A DNA stretch of 64,000 nucleotides from CAWGYT01 sp963826795 (GTDB lineage Bacteria > Planctomycetota > Planctomycetia > Pirellulales > Pirellulaceae): positions 124,001-188,000 of the forward strand of contig CAWGYT010000018.1 of the NCBI GenBank assembly GCA_963826795.1, in the 5' to 3' direction. Below, piece after piece: positions 1 to 9,358 of this stretch; positions within the stretch are counted from its first letter, which is position 1, and every line of letters begins with the position of its first letter. Below the pieces are notes generated by a model that was given only the letters and a program-made list of their open reading frames with translations, did not search any database and was not told where the DNA came from. The position numbers and the translations under genes were made by a program.

Positions 1-2079
1 CGGAAGGTTGACCAGATCATCCAAACGGCCCGTGCCGCTGGGACTCCCGCCGCTCGCGCCTCCAATCGCTTGACTCGTATACGACACATCGATCAGGGAC
101 GCGGGAAAAGCATCCACCACGTTGACGCCGGCCGCGTTCGACGGCCCTGCATTGCTGACCACGATCGAATACGTGAGCGACTGACCGGGAGAAACGCTGG
201 TCAGGCCGTCGGTCTTGGTGATCGACACATCGGTCAATTCGCGCTGAACCAGATCGACGTCCACATCTTCGTTATTGTCAGTAATCGGGTCCACCATCCC
301 TGGCGGAGCGCCGATCCGAGCTCGATTCACCAGCGTCCCCACGGCCTCTGCGCCGACGGTGGCCGTGACCACGTAGCTCACGACACCGCCGACCGGGAGG
401 TCCACCGTCTCGTTGAGATCTCCGCTCCCAGCCGGCGTATTGCCCACCACGCCGGCGGAGGCGGTGCTGACGAAGCTCACGTTCTGCAGGGTCGCGGGGA
501 ACACGTCCGTCACTCGCGCACCTTGGACCGCTACGGGACCGAGATTACGGGCGACAATCCGGTAGGTCACCTGCTCTCCAACGCGGACCTCGCGCTGGTT
601 GTCATCCTTGCTGATCGAAAGATCGACGCGGGTTCCTAAGAGGTCCCGATCTATGGCTGAGTTGTTGGTGACGTCCGGATCAATCACCCCGCGCGGCGGA
701 ATCACGTCGACGCGATTCTCCACGGGTCCCTGAGCCTCAGCCCTGAGGGTGGCCTGCACCGTGTAGACGATCGAGCTACCCGGCGGCAGATTGACCGTTT
801 CGGCCAGATCGCCGGTTCCCTGCGGCGTGTTGCCCACCGCGCCGCCGAAGGCCTGACTCGTATACCGCACGTCCTGAAAGCTTGCCGAAACGAGGTCGCT
901 GATTTGCGCGCCTGAGACGGCCATCGGCCCCTGATTCGTGACCTGGATGGCGTAGGTCGTCACATCGCCCGCGGCGAGGACATCCACCCCGTTGGTCTTC
1001 GTCACCGAGAGATCGGCCACGGTCTGTTCGGCGATATCAAACCGCTTGGGCCCGATCGCGCCCAGCAGGGCGATTTTGCCGTCCGTTGCCTGACTTGCAT
1101 TGGAGATGGCCAACTGGATGGCATCCACTCGGGTGGGCGAGACGGGGCCCTGGAATGACGCGAAAGGAACGTACAGATAACCGGAGGCGTCTCCGCCCGT
1201 GACCGGCAGTTCAACCTCGGCCTGCGAAAAAGTCTCGGCGTCGGCGCGATACAATCGCAGCAACACGCGGGTCCCCGCCCCCGACACGTCCACTCCGCCT
1301 CGCAAGACAATCCCGGTATTTCGCCCGAGCTCTGCCAAATCCCGGCCGTTCAGGCCAAACGCCAAGCCCTCGCTGTCGCCGTCGATTCCGTCCCAGGTGA
1401 CGACACCCCCTCCCAACGTTCCCGGCGAATTGTTGAACTCCAACAGCTCCTCCAGGCCGAAGGGGTTCACCACCAGCACCACGTCTCCCACGCCGGAAAT
1501 CAATTCCGTGAACATGTCCCGCTCGCGGCCAATCACCTCGGCATCATCCGGGAATTGCAGCACTGAGCCCTTGGAGGATGGGGCAGGCGGTAGCGCCTGC
1601 GCCGTCTGCCGGGTTTGGAACTCATCGATCACCACGCCAGGCCGTCCAGGTCGGATCCTCGGGCTGATGACCGTTTCCAGTGTCGCGCCGGATACCACCT
1701 GCGCCGGACGCACGATGAAGTAGCCCGCGTCGGCGTCGAGCTCGGCAAAGCAATATTCGCCCGCCATGTCCGTCTGGACGGTGGCCACCAGCGTGTCGAC
1801 GTCGCTGAGATAGAGGCCGTCGCCATCGTCCAGAATCAACTGGACACCAACACCCACCAGCGGCTCATCGGCCGAGACATCGCCACTGCCGTTCCGATCA
1901 TCGTAAATTGTCCCGAAGATCGCCGGCGGCAGGGCACAATCCAGCACCAGACGGTCCTCGAGCCGCTCGAGCTGCCAACCGGCGTGGCGGCGCCGCTTCG
2001 GGACCCTCGAGCCAAAATTCCGACGGCCGCACCGCGTCGAATCCACGACCGAATTCCATTTCCAATCGCCTCCTGCCAC
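1..2079 (-). CDS. DUF11-repeat surface protein with LEPR-XLL-like N-terminus (partial)
   Basis: Open minus-strand frame that runs off the left edge, so the C-terminus is missing. The N-terminus carries the basic stretch RRRHAGWQLERLEDRLVLD, which resembles the LEPR-XLL motif of planctomycete giant exported proteins. A segment of about 330 residues follows, with SdrD/Cna-like wording (DDGDGLYLSDVDTLVATV). Then come at least three DUF11-type repeats of about 120 residues, each with a core like ADLSVTKTNGVDVLAAGD and TYAIQVTNQGP. The GTG start at 2077-2079 is chosen because an in-frame stop lies just upstream at 2083-2085 and a GAGGGAG Shine-Dalgarno sits about 8 nt before it; no ATG is available nearby. 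Likely an exported or cell-envelope adhesin-like protein; the exact role is unknown. Confidence is high for the frame and repeats, lower for the start. Confidence 0.8.
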   Translation of the reverse strand, partial: MAGGDWKWNSVVDSTRCGRRNFGSRVPKRRRHAGWQLERLEDRLVLDCALPPAIFGTIYDDRNGSGDVSADEPLVGVGVQLILDDGDGLYLSDVDTLVATVQTDMAGEYCFAELDADAGYFIVRPAQVVSGATLETVISPRIRPGRPGVVIDEFQTRQTAQALPPAPSSKGSVLQFPDDAEVIGRERDMFTELISGVGDVVLVVNPFGLEELLEFNNSPGTLGGGVVTWDGIDGDSEGLAFGLNGRDLAELGRNTGIVLRGGVDVSGAGTRVLLRLYRADAETFSQAEVELPVTGGDASGYLYVPFASFQGPVSPTRVDAIQLAISNASQATDGKIALLGAIGPKRFDIAEQTVADLSVTKTNGVDVLAAGDVTTYAIQVTNQGPMAVSGAQISDLVSASFQDVRYTSQAFGGAVGNTPQGTGDLAETVNLPPGSSIVYTVQATLRAEAQGPVENRVDVIPPRGVIDPDVTNNSAIDRDLLGTRVDLSISKDDNQREVRVGEQVTYRIVARNLGPVAVQGARVTDVFPATLQNVSFVSTASAGVVGNTPAGSGDLNETVDLPVGGVVSYVVTATVGAEAVGTLVNRARIGAPPGMVDPITDNNEDVDVDLVQRELTDVSITKTDGLTSVSPGQSLTYSIVVSNAGPSNAAGVNVVDAFPASLIDVSYTSQAIGGASGGSPSGTGRLDDLVNLP

Positions 2080-2779
2080 GTCCTACTCCCTCGTCTCAGT
2101 GATCGCGAATCATGTTGGGGGCCCCACGCGGAGGGTCGGAGATCGTCCTGACCGGTTGCACGGTCGCCTCATTCCACGATCCCCACCTGCCGATCATCGC
2201 CCCGGTCGTCCCTCAAGCGAATCGACGCGGCGACGGGCACGACCGCGACGTGGGCCGCGTCGCACCAGCCAGGAGAATAGTCAAAGTAGTTAACGGCGGC
2301 AAGCAACCCGCTCCGCCGGGAAATCACCCTAACAAGCTATTTGGGCACCACCCCAATCCTCAACAGTCGATTGGCGCGGGCGGCCGATCGTCGTCCATGC
2401 TGCGGCAGGGACGCCGATTCCGGATTGCTTCGTCGCGACGCGAGGCGGGGCGGATGGGCCGAATCGTGTGGTAGGATTTCTCGCAGAAGAGGGCACGAAG
2501 GGTTATGACAACCGCGTCCCGATTGCGGTCTACGACAGCGGGAACCCTTGGTTGCGCGCCGCCTTTTCTCTACATTGGAGCGGAGCGGTTGATTCCTGCG
2601 AGCGTCAGCAAAACCCGTCTCAAGTCGTTCATTTCCCGTTGGCTCGGTGCGCACGGGAAAGCGAGGTGGCCTTGGAACGGCTAATCACCACCGCCCTTTT
2701 GAAGGGATTCGGCCAGGATCGTGGTAAGCGTCGCGCTGCGGTCGATTTCAAGATTCGTTTACGTCCGGGAGCTGAAGCG
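2080..2779. other. Divergent intergenic region before glgA
   Basis: About 700 bases between the divergent DUF11 gene and glgA. The glgA frame is open back to 2468, but that upstream part has no resemblance to glycogen synthase and no convincing start, so it is left as leader. No RNA gene or clear promoter was recognised. Confidence 0.5.
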
Positions 2780-4267
2780 TTGAATATTCTGCTGGCCAGT
2801 AGTGAGGTGGTGCCATTCGCCAAGACTGGGGGTCTGGCTGACGTATGCGGGGCGTTGCCGATTGAGTTGTCCAAGTTGGGGCATCAGGTCACCGTCGTGC
2901 TGCCGGCTTATCGGGCGGCAAAGCAATGCGGACAGAAGATTACCGACACGGGCGTGACGTTGGAGATCCCGATTGGCAGCAATCTAGTCGAAGGTCGGAT
3001 TTTACGGAGCCAGCTGCCGCACAGCGACGTGCCGGTATTGCTAATCGATCAGCCGGACTATTTTGATCGCGCGGAGTTGTATCGCGAGCAGGGCCGCGAT
3101 TACAAGGACAACTGTGAGCGATTCGTCTTCTTTTGCCGTTCCGCGATGGAAAGCATTCGACTGCTGGGATTGAGTGTTGATCTCATTCACGCCAACGACT
3201 GGCAGACCGGTCTACTGCCCGCCTTGCACAAGGCCGAATATGAGAACGCGCCGGGCTATGAGCACATTGCGACCTTGCTGACGATTCACAACATGGCATA
3301 CCAAGGTCGCTTTTGGCATTGGGACATGCTTCTCACGGGCCTTGACTGGAAGTACTTCAACTGGCGGCAGATGGAGTACTATGGGGACCTCAATCTGCTC
3401 AAGACCGGCATTGTTTTTGCCGACTCGATCAATACCGTCAGCCCGCAGTACGCTCAGGAGATTCAAACTCCGCAACTTGGCTGCGGTCTGGAAGGAGTCC
3501 TCTCGCATCGCCGCCACGTCTTGTCCGGGATCCTCAACGGAGTGGACTATCAAGTCTGGAATCCGTCGACGGATGACGCCTTACCGGTGAAATACTCGTC
3601 GGACGACTGGCAGGTCGGAAAAGCGGCCTGCAAGGCGAAACTTCAGCGCGAGCTGGGTCTTCCCGTATCGGCCGACGCCCCCCTGATCGGCATCGTGGGG
3701 CGATTGGCCGACCAAAAGGGGTTCGATCTCATCGCGCAGGTCATTCGTCAGTGGGTCGTTTCCAGCGACGCGCAGTGGGCGATTTTGGGCACGGGTGAGC
3801 CTCAGTATCACACGTTGTGTCGTGAGTTGAGCGGAGAATTTCCGGGCAAGGTCAAGGCACGCCTTGAATTCTCCGATCCTCTCGCGCGACGCATCGAGGC
3901 CGGATCGGACATCTTCTTGATGCCGAGCCGCTACGAACCGTGCGGGTTGAATCAGTTGTACAGCCTCAAGTATGGTACAGTGCCGGTGGTGCATCGCACG
4001 GGCGGATTAGCGGATACGATCACGGACGCGACCAGCGAGAACGTGGCCCGCGGAACGGCCAACGGATTTGTCTTCGACCGCTATGAGTCCTCGGCGCTCG
4101 ATCACGCACTCGGCCAGGCCTGCGATGCCTATCGGCATGACAAGCAACTTTGGAAGCAACTCGTCACGACGGGCATGACTCAAGATTGGTCCTGGGCGAA
4201 GAGTGCGCGGGAATATGTCGAGCTCTACGAAGCCACGATCGAGCGGGCCAATCAACTCTGCGCCTGA
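2780..4267 (+). CDS. glgA: Glycogen synthase (ADP-glucose)
   Basis: Transfers glucosyl units from ADP-glucose to the growing alpha-1,4-glucan (GT5 family). The N-terminus NILLASSEVVPFAKTGGLAD contains the KTGGLAD substrate-binding motif. The C-terminal GT-B half shows GIVGRLADQKGFDLI, the acidic/arginine region FLMPSRYEPCGLNQLYSLKYG and VVHRTGGLADTI. Length from the TTG at 2780 is 495 residues, normal for the family. That start is chosen because the conserved N-terminus begins exactly there and GGGAG lies about 8 nt upstream; the in-frame extension back to 2468 is unrelated sequence. The next gene (galT-like) overlaps its 3' end and a GH57 enzyme follows, so this is a storage-glucan block. 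Confidence 0.95.
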   Translation: MNILLASSEVVPFAKTGGLADVCGALPIELSKLGHQVTVVLPAYRAAKQCGQKITDTGVTLEIPIGSNLVEGRILRSQLPHSDVPVLLIDQPDYFDRAELYREQGRDYKDNCERFVFFCRSAMESIRLLGLSVDLIHANDWQTGLLPALHKAEYENAPGYEHIATLLTIHNMAYQGRFWHWDMLLTGLDWKYFNWRQMEYYGDLNLLKTGIVFADSINTVSPQYAQEIQTPQLGCGLEGVLSHRRHVLSGILNGVDYQVWNPSTDDALPVKYSSDDWQVGKAACKAKLQRELGLPVSADAPLIGIVGRLADQKGFDLIAQVIRQWVVSSDAQWAILGTGEPQYHTLCRELSGEFPGKVKARLEFSDPLARRIEAGSDIFLMPSRYEPCGLNQLYSLKYGTVPVVHRTGGLADTITDATSENVARGTANGFVFDRYESSALDHALGQACDAYRHDKQLWKQLVTTGMTQDWSWAKSAREYVELYEATIERANQLCA

Positions 4268-5267
4268 GCGGCGCCGCGACCTGGTGACGGGACAATGGTT
4301 TCTGTTGGCGGCGGAGCGGGCCGAGCGTCCGTATGAATTTCTCGCTTCCGCGGACACGCATTGGAGCGATTCTTGTGCGTTCTGTGCGGGTCGTGAGTCG
4401 GAGACGACGCCAACGATCGCCAGTTATCCGCCGCCTGCCAGCTCCCGGCACGCTCATCCTTGGCAAGTGCGCGTCGTGGACAACCTCTATCCCATCCTCA
4501 CGACCGATTTTGCCGCGACGGCTCTCTCCGCAGGGACGGCGGCTTCCTGTTCCGCGCCGTCCTGGGGCCGACACGAAGTCATTATCGAGTCGCCGCTGCA
4601 CCAACGGCAGTTGACCGAACTGGACTCGGCCGAACGATTCGTCATCTTCGATGCCTATCGCGATCGACTCCGCAGCCTGCGCGCGGAAAGCTCGTTGAAA
4701 TCGGTTCTGATCTTCAAGAATAGCGGCCGCGACGCCGGAATGTCGCGCGAGCACCTCCACAGTCAGCTCGTCGCCCTGCCGCACGTGCCGCCGCTCCTAC
4801 AGCTGGAACTCGACGGGGCGAGCCGCTTTTGGGACGCCTGCCAGGAGTGCGTTTTTTGTCACCTGGCCGCCGAGTCGCAGCGGGATGGCCGTCGCCTCGT
4901 ACTGGAGACCGATTCCTTACTGGCGTTCTGCCCCTTCGCAAGTCGCACCGCCTACGAAGTTTGGATTCAGCCTAAGTGCCACGCGGGTCGGTACGAAAAC
5001 TGCAACGATCAAGTGCTCGTCGAACTCGCCCAGATCGTGGCAGAACTGTTGTCGAAATTATCGCGCTGCCTCGGTCATTTTGCCTACAATTACGTGTTAC
5101 ACACGCTACCCTTTGACACGTGTCTCGAAGACCACTATCACTGGCATATTGAGATCATTCCCCGCACAAGTCGTCTCGCAGGTTTGGAATGGGGCGGTGG
5201 ATTGCTGGTTAATACGGTGGCGCCGGAGACTGCCGCGGACCGCCTTCGCAATTCAGGAGAACGTTGA
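4215..5267 (+). CDS. galT: Galactose-1-phosphate uridylyltransferase family protein
   Basis: GalT-like HIT-superfamily nucleotidyltransferase, exchanging hexose-1-phosphate on UDP- or ADP-sugars. Visible landmarks: family opening RRDLVTGQWFLLA; zinc-type pair CAFC near residue 55; GRHEVIIESPLH; the active-site segment NSGRDAGMSREHLHSQLVAL, where HLHSQ replaces the usual HPHGQ; and HYHWHIEIIPR near the C-terminus. It overlaps the end of glgA, implying translational coupling. The GTG at 4203 is an alternative start four codons earlier; neither has a strong Shine-Dalgarno. Because it sits between glgA and a GH57 enzyme, the true donor may be an ADP- or UDP-glucose in glycogen turnover rather than galactose; that is inference. 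Confidence 0.82.
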   Translation: MSSSTKPRSSGPINSAPERRRDLVTGQWFLLAAERAERPYEFLASADTHWSDSCAFCAGRESETTPTIASYPPPASSRHAHPWQVRVVDNLYPILTTDFAATALSAGTAASCSAPSWGRHEVIIESPLHQRQLTELDSAERFVIFDAYRDRLRSLRAESSLKSVLIFKNSGRDAGMSREHLHSQLVALPHVPPLLQLELDGASRFWDACQECVFCHLAAESQRDGRRLVLETDSLLAFCPFASRTAYEVWIQPKCHAGRYENCNDQVLVELAQIVAELLSKLSRCLGHFAYNYVLHTLPFDTCLEDHYHWHIEIIPRTSRLAGLEWGGGLLVNTVAPETAADRLRNSGER

Positions 5268-5403
5268 GCACTAGCGAGAGAATTCAGCTCAGAAAAACTA
5301 GCCAATTGAGGCAAACCTTGCCGATCCAGTCTGCTATCAGTGATTGAACTCCTGATTGAAGGCCGGAACCAGTCCCAATCACCCAACCCGACTCAGCGAC
5401 ACG

Positions 5404-7567
5404 ATGACACAACCGATCCACCTTTGCCTCGCTCTGCACAACCACCAGCCCGTCGGCAACTTTGATCACGTTTTCGAACAAGCGTATCAGGACAGCTATC
5501 TTCCCTTCTTGGACGTCTTTCAAAACTACGAAGCGCTGAAGATCTCGCTCCACACGAGCGGTCCCTTGATGGAATGGCTCGATGCGCACCATCCCGAATA
5601 TGTCGATCGACTCGCTCAGTTGGTCGCGGCCGGACGCGTGGAGATCGTGGGCGGCGCGTTTTACGAACCGATTCTGACGATGATCCCGTCCCGGGATCGA
5701 ATCGGCCAGATTAAAGACTACACCCGCTGGCTCGAGTCGCGTCTGGGCGCCGAGATTCGAGGCATGTGGATGCCCGAGCGAGTCTGGGAGCAGCAATTGG
5801 CAAGCGATCTCCGCGCGGCCGACATCGAATATACGCTGCTGGATGACTTCCACTTCAAGAACGCAGGGCTCGACGACGACCAACTGCATGGTTACTTCAT
5901 TACCGAGGACGACGGCCAGGTGGTGCGTGTCTTCCCCGGCAGCGAGCGGTTGCGGTACACGATTCCGTTTGCGGATCCTCAGGCCACGATCGATTACTTG
6001 CGTGAATCGGCCGAGCGCTATCCGAATTGCATCCGCGTGTTCGGCGACGATGGGGAAAAGTTCGGCACGTGGCCCGACACGAAGCAACACGTTTATGACA
6101 ACGGCTGGCTGCGACGCTTCTTCGACCTGCTGACCGAGAACCGGGAATGGGTCCTGACCACGACGCTTTCCGAAGCGATGTACCAGGTTCCGCCGGTTGG
6201 AAAGATCTATTTGCCCGAGGGCAGCTATCGTGAAATGACCGAGTGGGCGCTGCCGGTTGAGCGACAGATCCGGTACGAAGATCTTTCGCATGAGATCGCT
6301 GACGATCCACGTTGGCCTTCAATCCGTCAATTCATCCGTGGCGGCTACTGGCGAAATTTCAAGGTCAAGTATCCCGAAACGGACGAGATGTACTCCCGCA
6401 TGATGATGGTCAGTCAGCGCGTGCAAGAGGCGCGCGAGCAGGGCGTTTCTGAAGAAGCTGCTCGACGCGGCTCGGCGCGAATTGTATCGAGGGCAATGCA
6501 ATTGCAGTTACTGGCACGGAGCTTTCGGCGGCTGCTATCTGCCCCATTTGCGAAATGCCGTCTACAACCATCTCATCGCAGCCGACAACTTGCTGGACCA
6601 AGTCCTCGACGTGCCGAAATCGTCGCTCGAGGGAGAGGCGGGCGATTTCAATTTCGATGCGCGACCCGAAGTCCATCTACGCAACGAAAAGCTCGTCTGC
6701 CTGCTCGCTCCCAGCCAAGGCGGACAACTCTACGAGTTCGATGTCCGCAGTATCTGCCACAACCTTCAGGCGACACTCGCGCGGCGTGCCGAAGCCTATC
6801 ACCGGAAAGTGCTCGCCGGACAACACGCCCAGCACGGCGATGTCGCCAGCATTCATGACCGAGTCGTCTTCAAACAGGAAGGGCTCGAACAGCGCGTGCA
6901 GTACGACGCCCAGCCACGCAAGTCGCTGCTGGACCACTTTTTCCACGACGACGCGACGCTGGAACAGCTTGTAAGCGGCACGGTGCAAGAGCAGAGTGAT
7001 TTCCTGACCGCTCCCTACGAGGCTCGACTGCGACGCAGTTCGGACCGAATTCAGACCCAGATGACGCGTGAAGGCCGAGTCGGAGACACTCCGATTCGAA
7101 TCACCAAGGGTGTCACCCTGTATGCCGAGCGTTCTTTGCTCGAGATCGGTTACCTGCTGGAAGGTCTTCCCAGCGACCGGACCCTGCATTTCGGCGTGGA
7201 GTTCAACTTCGCCGGGCTGCCGGCCGGCACCGACGATCGGTACTTCACCCAAGGCAGCGATCGCCTCGGGCACCTGGGGACCCAGCTCGATTTGCAAAAC
7301 TTGCACGAGCTGGCCCTGACCGACGAGTGGCTCGGACTAAGTGTCCACCTTCACCTGTCCCAGCCCTCCCACCTTTGGACGTTTCCGATCGAAACGGTCA
7401 GCCAATCGGAGGGCGGGTTTGAGTTGGTGCACCAGTCGGTCGTGGTCCTCCCTCACTGGCATGTCCAGGGAGACGAGGAGGGACGGTGGAGCCTCTCGAT
7501 GCAGCTGGAGGTCGACACGCGGGTGGCCGAAAGTCGCATGGAGTCGGCCGCAGCGACCGTCTCCTAA
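5404..7567 (+). CDS. GH57 alpha-amylase / 4-alpha-glucanotransferase (frameshifted)
   Basis: Acts on alpha-1,4-glucans, probably remodelling or degrading glycogen. The first half begins HLCLALHNHQPVGNFDHVFE (typical GH57 opening) and includes GMWMPERVWEQQLASDL, with the family's nucleophile-region glutamate, and RVFGDDGEKFGTWP, with the acid region. The second half (YRGQCNCSYWHGAFGG onward) is the family's C-terminal beta-rich domain, ending at 7567. The two halves are in different frames: the first frame leaves homology at about 6450 and the second picks up as KLLDAARRELYRGQ. One extra base around 6448-6458 explains it. Total length of about 720 residues is normal. It follows glgA and galT in the same direction. 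I treat it as one gene with a probable sequencing error. Confidence 0.85.
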
Positions 7568-7610
7568 CCCCTGTCGCCTACCCCTGTCGCCTGCCCAACC
7601 CCTGTCGCCT
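7568..7610. repeat. 12-bp tandem repeat between convergent genes
   Basis: Three copies of CCCCTGTCGCCT (7568-7579, 7581-7592, 7599-7610) fill the gap between the stop of the GH57 gene and the stop of bioD, and even supply the last codons of the latter. Confidence 0.75.
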
Positions 7611-8298
7611 AAACCTCGCCGGGCGGGGTGGCAACGGCCCGCCAGTCGATGGTTCTTAGGGACGCGGGGTCGTTCCACCGCACGCGGGCCAGGACCGGTG
7701 GCACACATCGCGTCGCCAGGTCTTCCTCATTCGATTCGAGGCTCAAATCGCCCCCGGGCGGTCGGACATCATTCAGCACGATCCCCGCGATCGGCAGGCC
7801 GTCACGGAACGTCGCGGCCGTAATCAGGGTCTGGAGCGTCTGATTGATCACGCCAAGCTGGTTTGCAGCCACGACCAGTAAGGGCCAGCCAAACTCCGCG
7901 GCGAGGTCCGCGACAAACAGATTCTCCGAGATCGGCGACATCAGGCCCCCGGCTCCCTCGACCAGCACCAAATCGTACGACTTCCAGGGTTGGATGCCGG
8001 CACTTAACCGCTCTTCGTCGACGGTCCGGCCCTCCGCCAGGGCCGCGCGGTGCGGCGCGAGCGGAGCCGAAAAGGTTTGCGGGCAGACTTCATCCAATCG
8101 CCCTGGTCGTCCCGCCGCGTCCCACAGGCGCCACGCATCCTGCTGCTCGACCGCGGCCGGGTCCCAACCGCTGGCGACCGGCTTGTAAACGCCGACGCGG
8201 AGCCGCGTCTGCACACAGCATCGCGCAATGGCAGCCGTGACAAAGGTCTTTCCTACGCCGGTATCGGTCCCGGTCACAAAGAGTCCGCGTGTCGTCAC
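7609..8298 (-). CDS. bioD: Dethiobiotin synthetase
   Basis: ATP-dependent carboxylation of 7,8-diaminopelargonate to dethiobiotin, the penultimate step of biotin synthesis, in the cytoplasm. Residues 7-16 form the P-loop GTDTGVGKT; KPVASG follows near residue 40; VEGAGGLMSPI near residue 115 is the second signature. The length of 229 residues is typical. The start is GTG at 8296-8298, giving MTTRGLFVTGTDTG. No other bio gene is adjacent; biotin is used in this window by the pyruvate carboxylase and BirA near 56-60 kb. The end overlaps the 12-bp tandem repeat, so the final residues (ATPPGEV) may vary. Confidence 0.95.
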   Translation of the reverse strand: MTTRGLFVTGTDTGVGKTFVTAAIARCCVQTRLRVGVYKPVASGWDPAAVEQQDAWRLWDAAGRPGRLDEVCPQTFSAPLAPHRAALAEGRTVDEERLSAGIQPWKSYDLVLVEGAGGLMSPISENLFVADLAAEFGWPLLVVAANQLGVINQTLQTLITAATFRDGLPIAGIVLNDVRPPGGDLSLESNEEDLATRCVPPVLARVRWNDPASLRTIDWRAVATPPGEV

Positions 8299-8452
8299 CG
8301 CCCTCTGCCTCCGTCCTTGAACTCCGTTTAAGATAGGAACGAACGCGCGCGCGCCGCCGGGCCCTTCGATGCAGAGTCATCGAAAACCTGACCACGGTCA
8401 AGGCCCGAGTCGCCAGCGGCGTCTTCTTCATCCTCGACCTGATGCCCTACTC

Positions 8453-9358
8453 ATGAATGATCCCAGGCCTCACTTGCCTCAATCATCGAACCTACACGTC
8501 GCGCTGCTCCAAATGAGCTGCAGCGACAACAAACAGGAAAACCTGACCAAAGCAGTTGACGGGATTCAGGAGGCCGCCGGGGCCGGCGCGGATATCGTCT
8601 GTCTGCAGGAGCTATTTGCCGGGCCCTATCCGTGCCAGACGGAGGACCATCGCCAATTCGACTGGGCCGAATCAATTCCGGGACCCACCAGTCAAGTCTT
8701 GGCCGACACCGCCCGTTCCGAACGGGTCGTCGTGGTCAGTTCGTTGTTCGAGCGGCGAACGGCGGGGCTGTACCACAACACGGCGGTCGTCTTCGATGCC
8801 GATGGAACCACCGCCGGGATCTATCGCAAGATGCATATCCCCGACGATCCGCTGTATTACGAAAAGTTCTATTTCACACCCGGCGACCTGGGTTTCCGCA
8901 GCTTCAAGACCTCAAAGGCACGCGTCGGCGTCTGCATCTGTTGGGACCAGTGGTTCCCGGAAGCGGCGCGCTTGACCGCCTTGCGCGGAGCCCAGATTCT
9001 GTTCTATCCGACGGCGATCGGCTGGTTGCCCGACGAAAAGGCAGAATTCGGTGCCAGTCAACATTCGGCTTGGGAGACCATGATGCGGAGCCACGCGATC
9101 GCCAATGGCGTTTTCGTGGCGGCACCCAACCGAGTCGGACGTGAGGGGCAATTGGAGTTTTGGGGCGCATCGTTCGTTGTCGACCCCAATGGCAATGTCC
9201 TTGCGCGGGCCAGCCACGAGCGAGAGGAGATTCTGCGGGCCGAGTGCAATCTCGCTCAGATCGACGCGGTCCGCACCCACTGGCCCTTCCTGCGCGATCG
9301 ACGCATCGACGCCTACGACGGTATCGGAAAGCGATTCTTGGATGATGCGCCCGCCTGA
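8453..9358 (+). CDS. aguB: N-carbamoylputrescine amidase
   Basis: Nitrilase-superfamily enzyme hydrolysing N-carbamoylputrescine to putrescine, CO2 and ammonia. The triad is visible: Glu in IVCLQELFAGPYPCQ, Lys in GIYRKMHIPDDPLYYEKFYF, and Cys in VGVCICWDQWFPEAARL. The run of identity in these motifs is specific for the AguB branch. Starting at ATG 8453 gives 301 residues, the family length; the open frame extends upstream to 8369 but without similarity. It overlaps the downstream agmatine deiminase by 17 bases, so the two are co-translated. The ATG overlaps the stop of a short upstream reading frame (see findings). Confidence 0.94.
   Translation: MNDPRPHLPQSSNLHVALLQMSCSDNKQENLTKAVDGIQEAAGAGADIVCLQELFAGPYPCQTEDHRQFDWAESIPGPTSQVLADTARSERVVVVSSLFERRTAGLYHNTAVVFDADGTTAGIYRKMHIPDDPLYYEKFYFTPGDLGFRSFKTSKARVGVCICWDQWFPEAARLTALRGAQILFYPTAIGWLPDEKAEFGASQHSAWETMMRSHAIANGVFVAAPNRVGREGQLEFWGASFVVDPNGNVLARASHEREEILRAECNLAQIDAVRTHWPFLRDRRIDAYDGIGKRFLDDAPA

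Noticed and set aside
2468..2779. Upstream extension of glgA
   Set aside because: Open frame but no glycogen-synthase similarity; the conserved N-terminus starts at TTG 2780 with a good Shine-Dalgarno.
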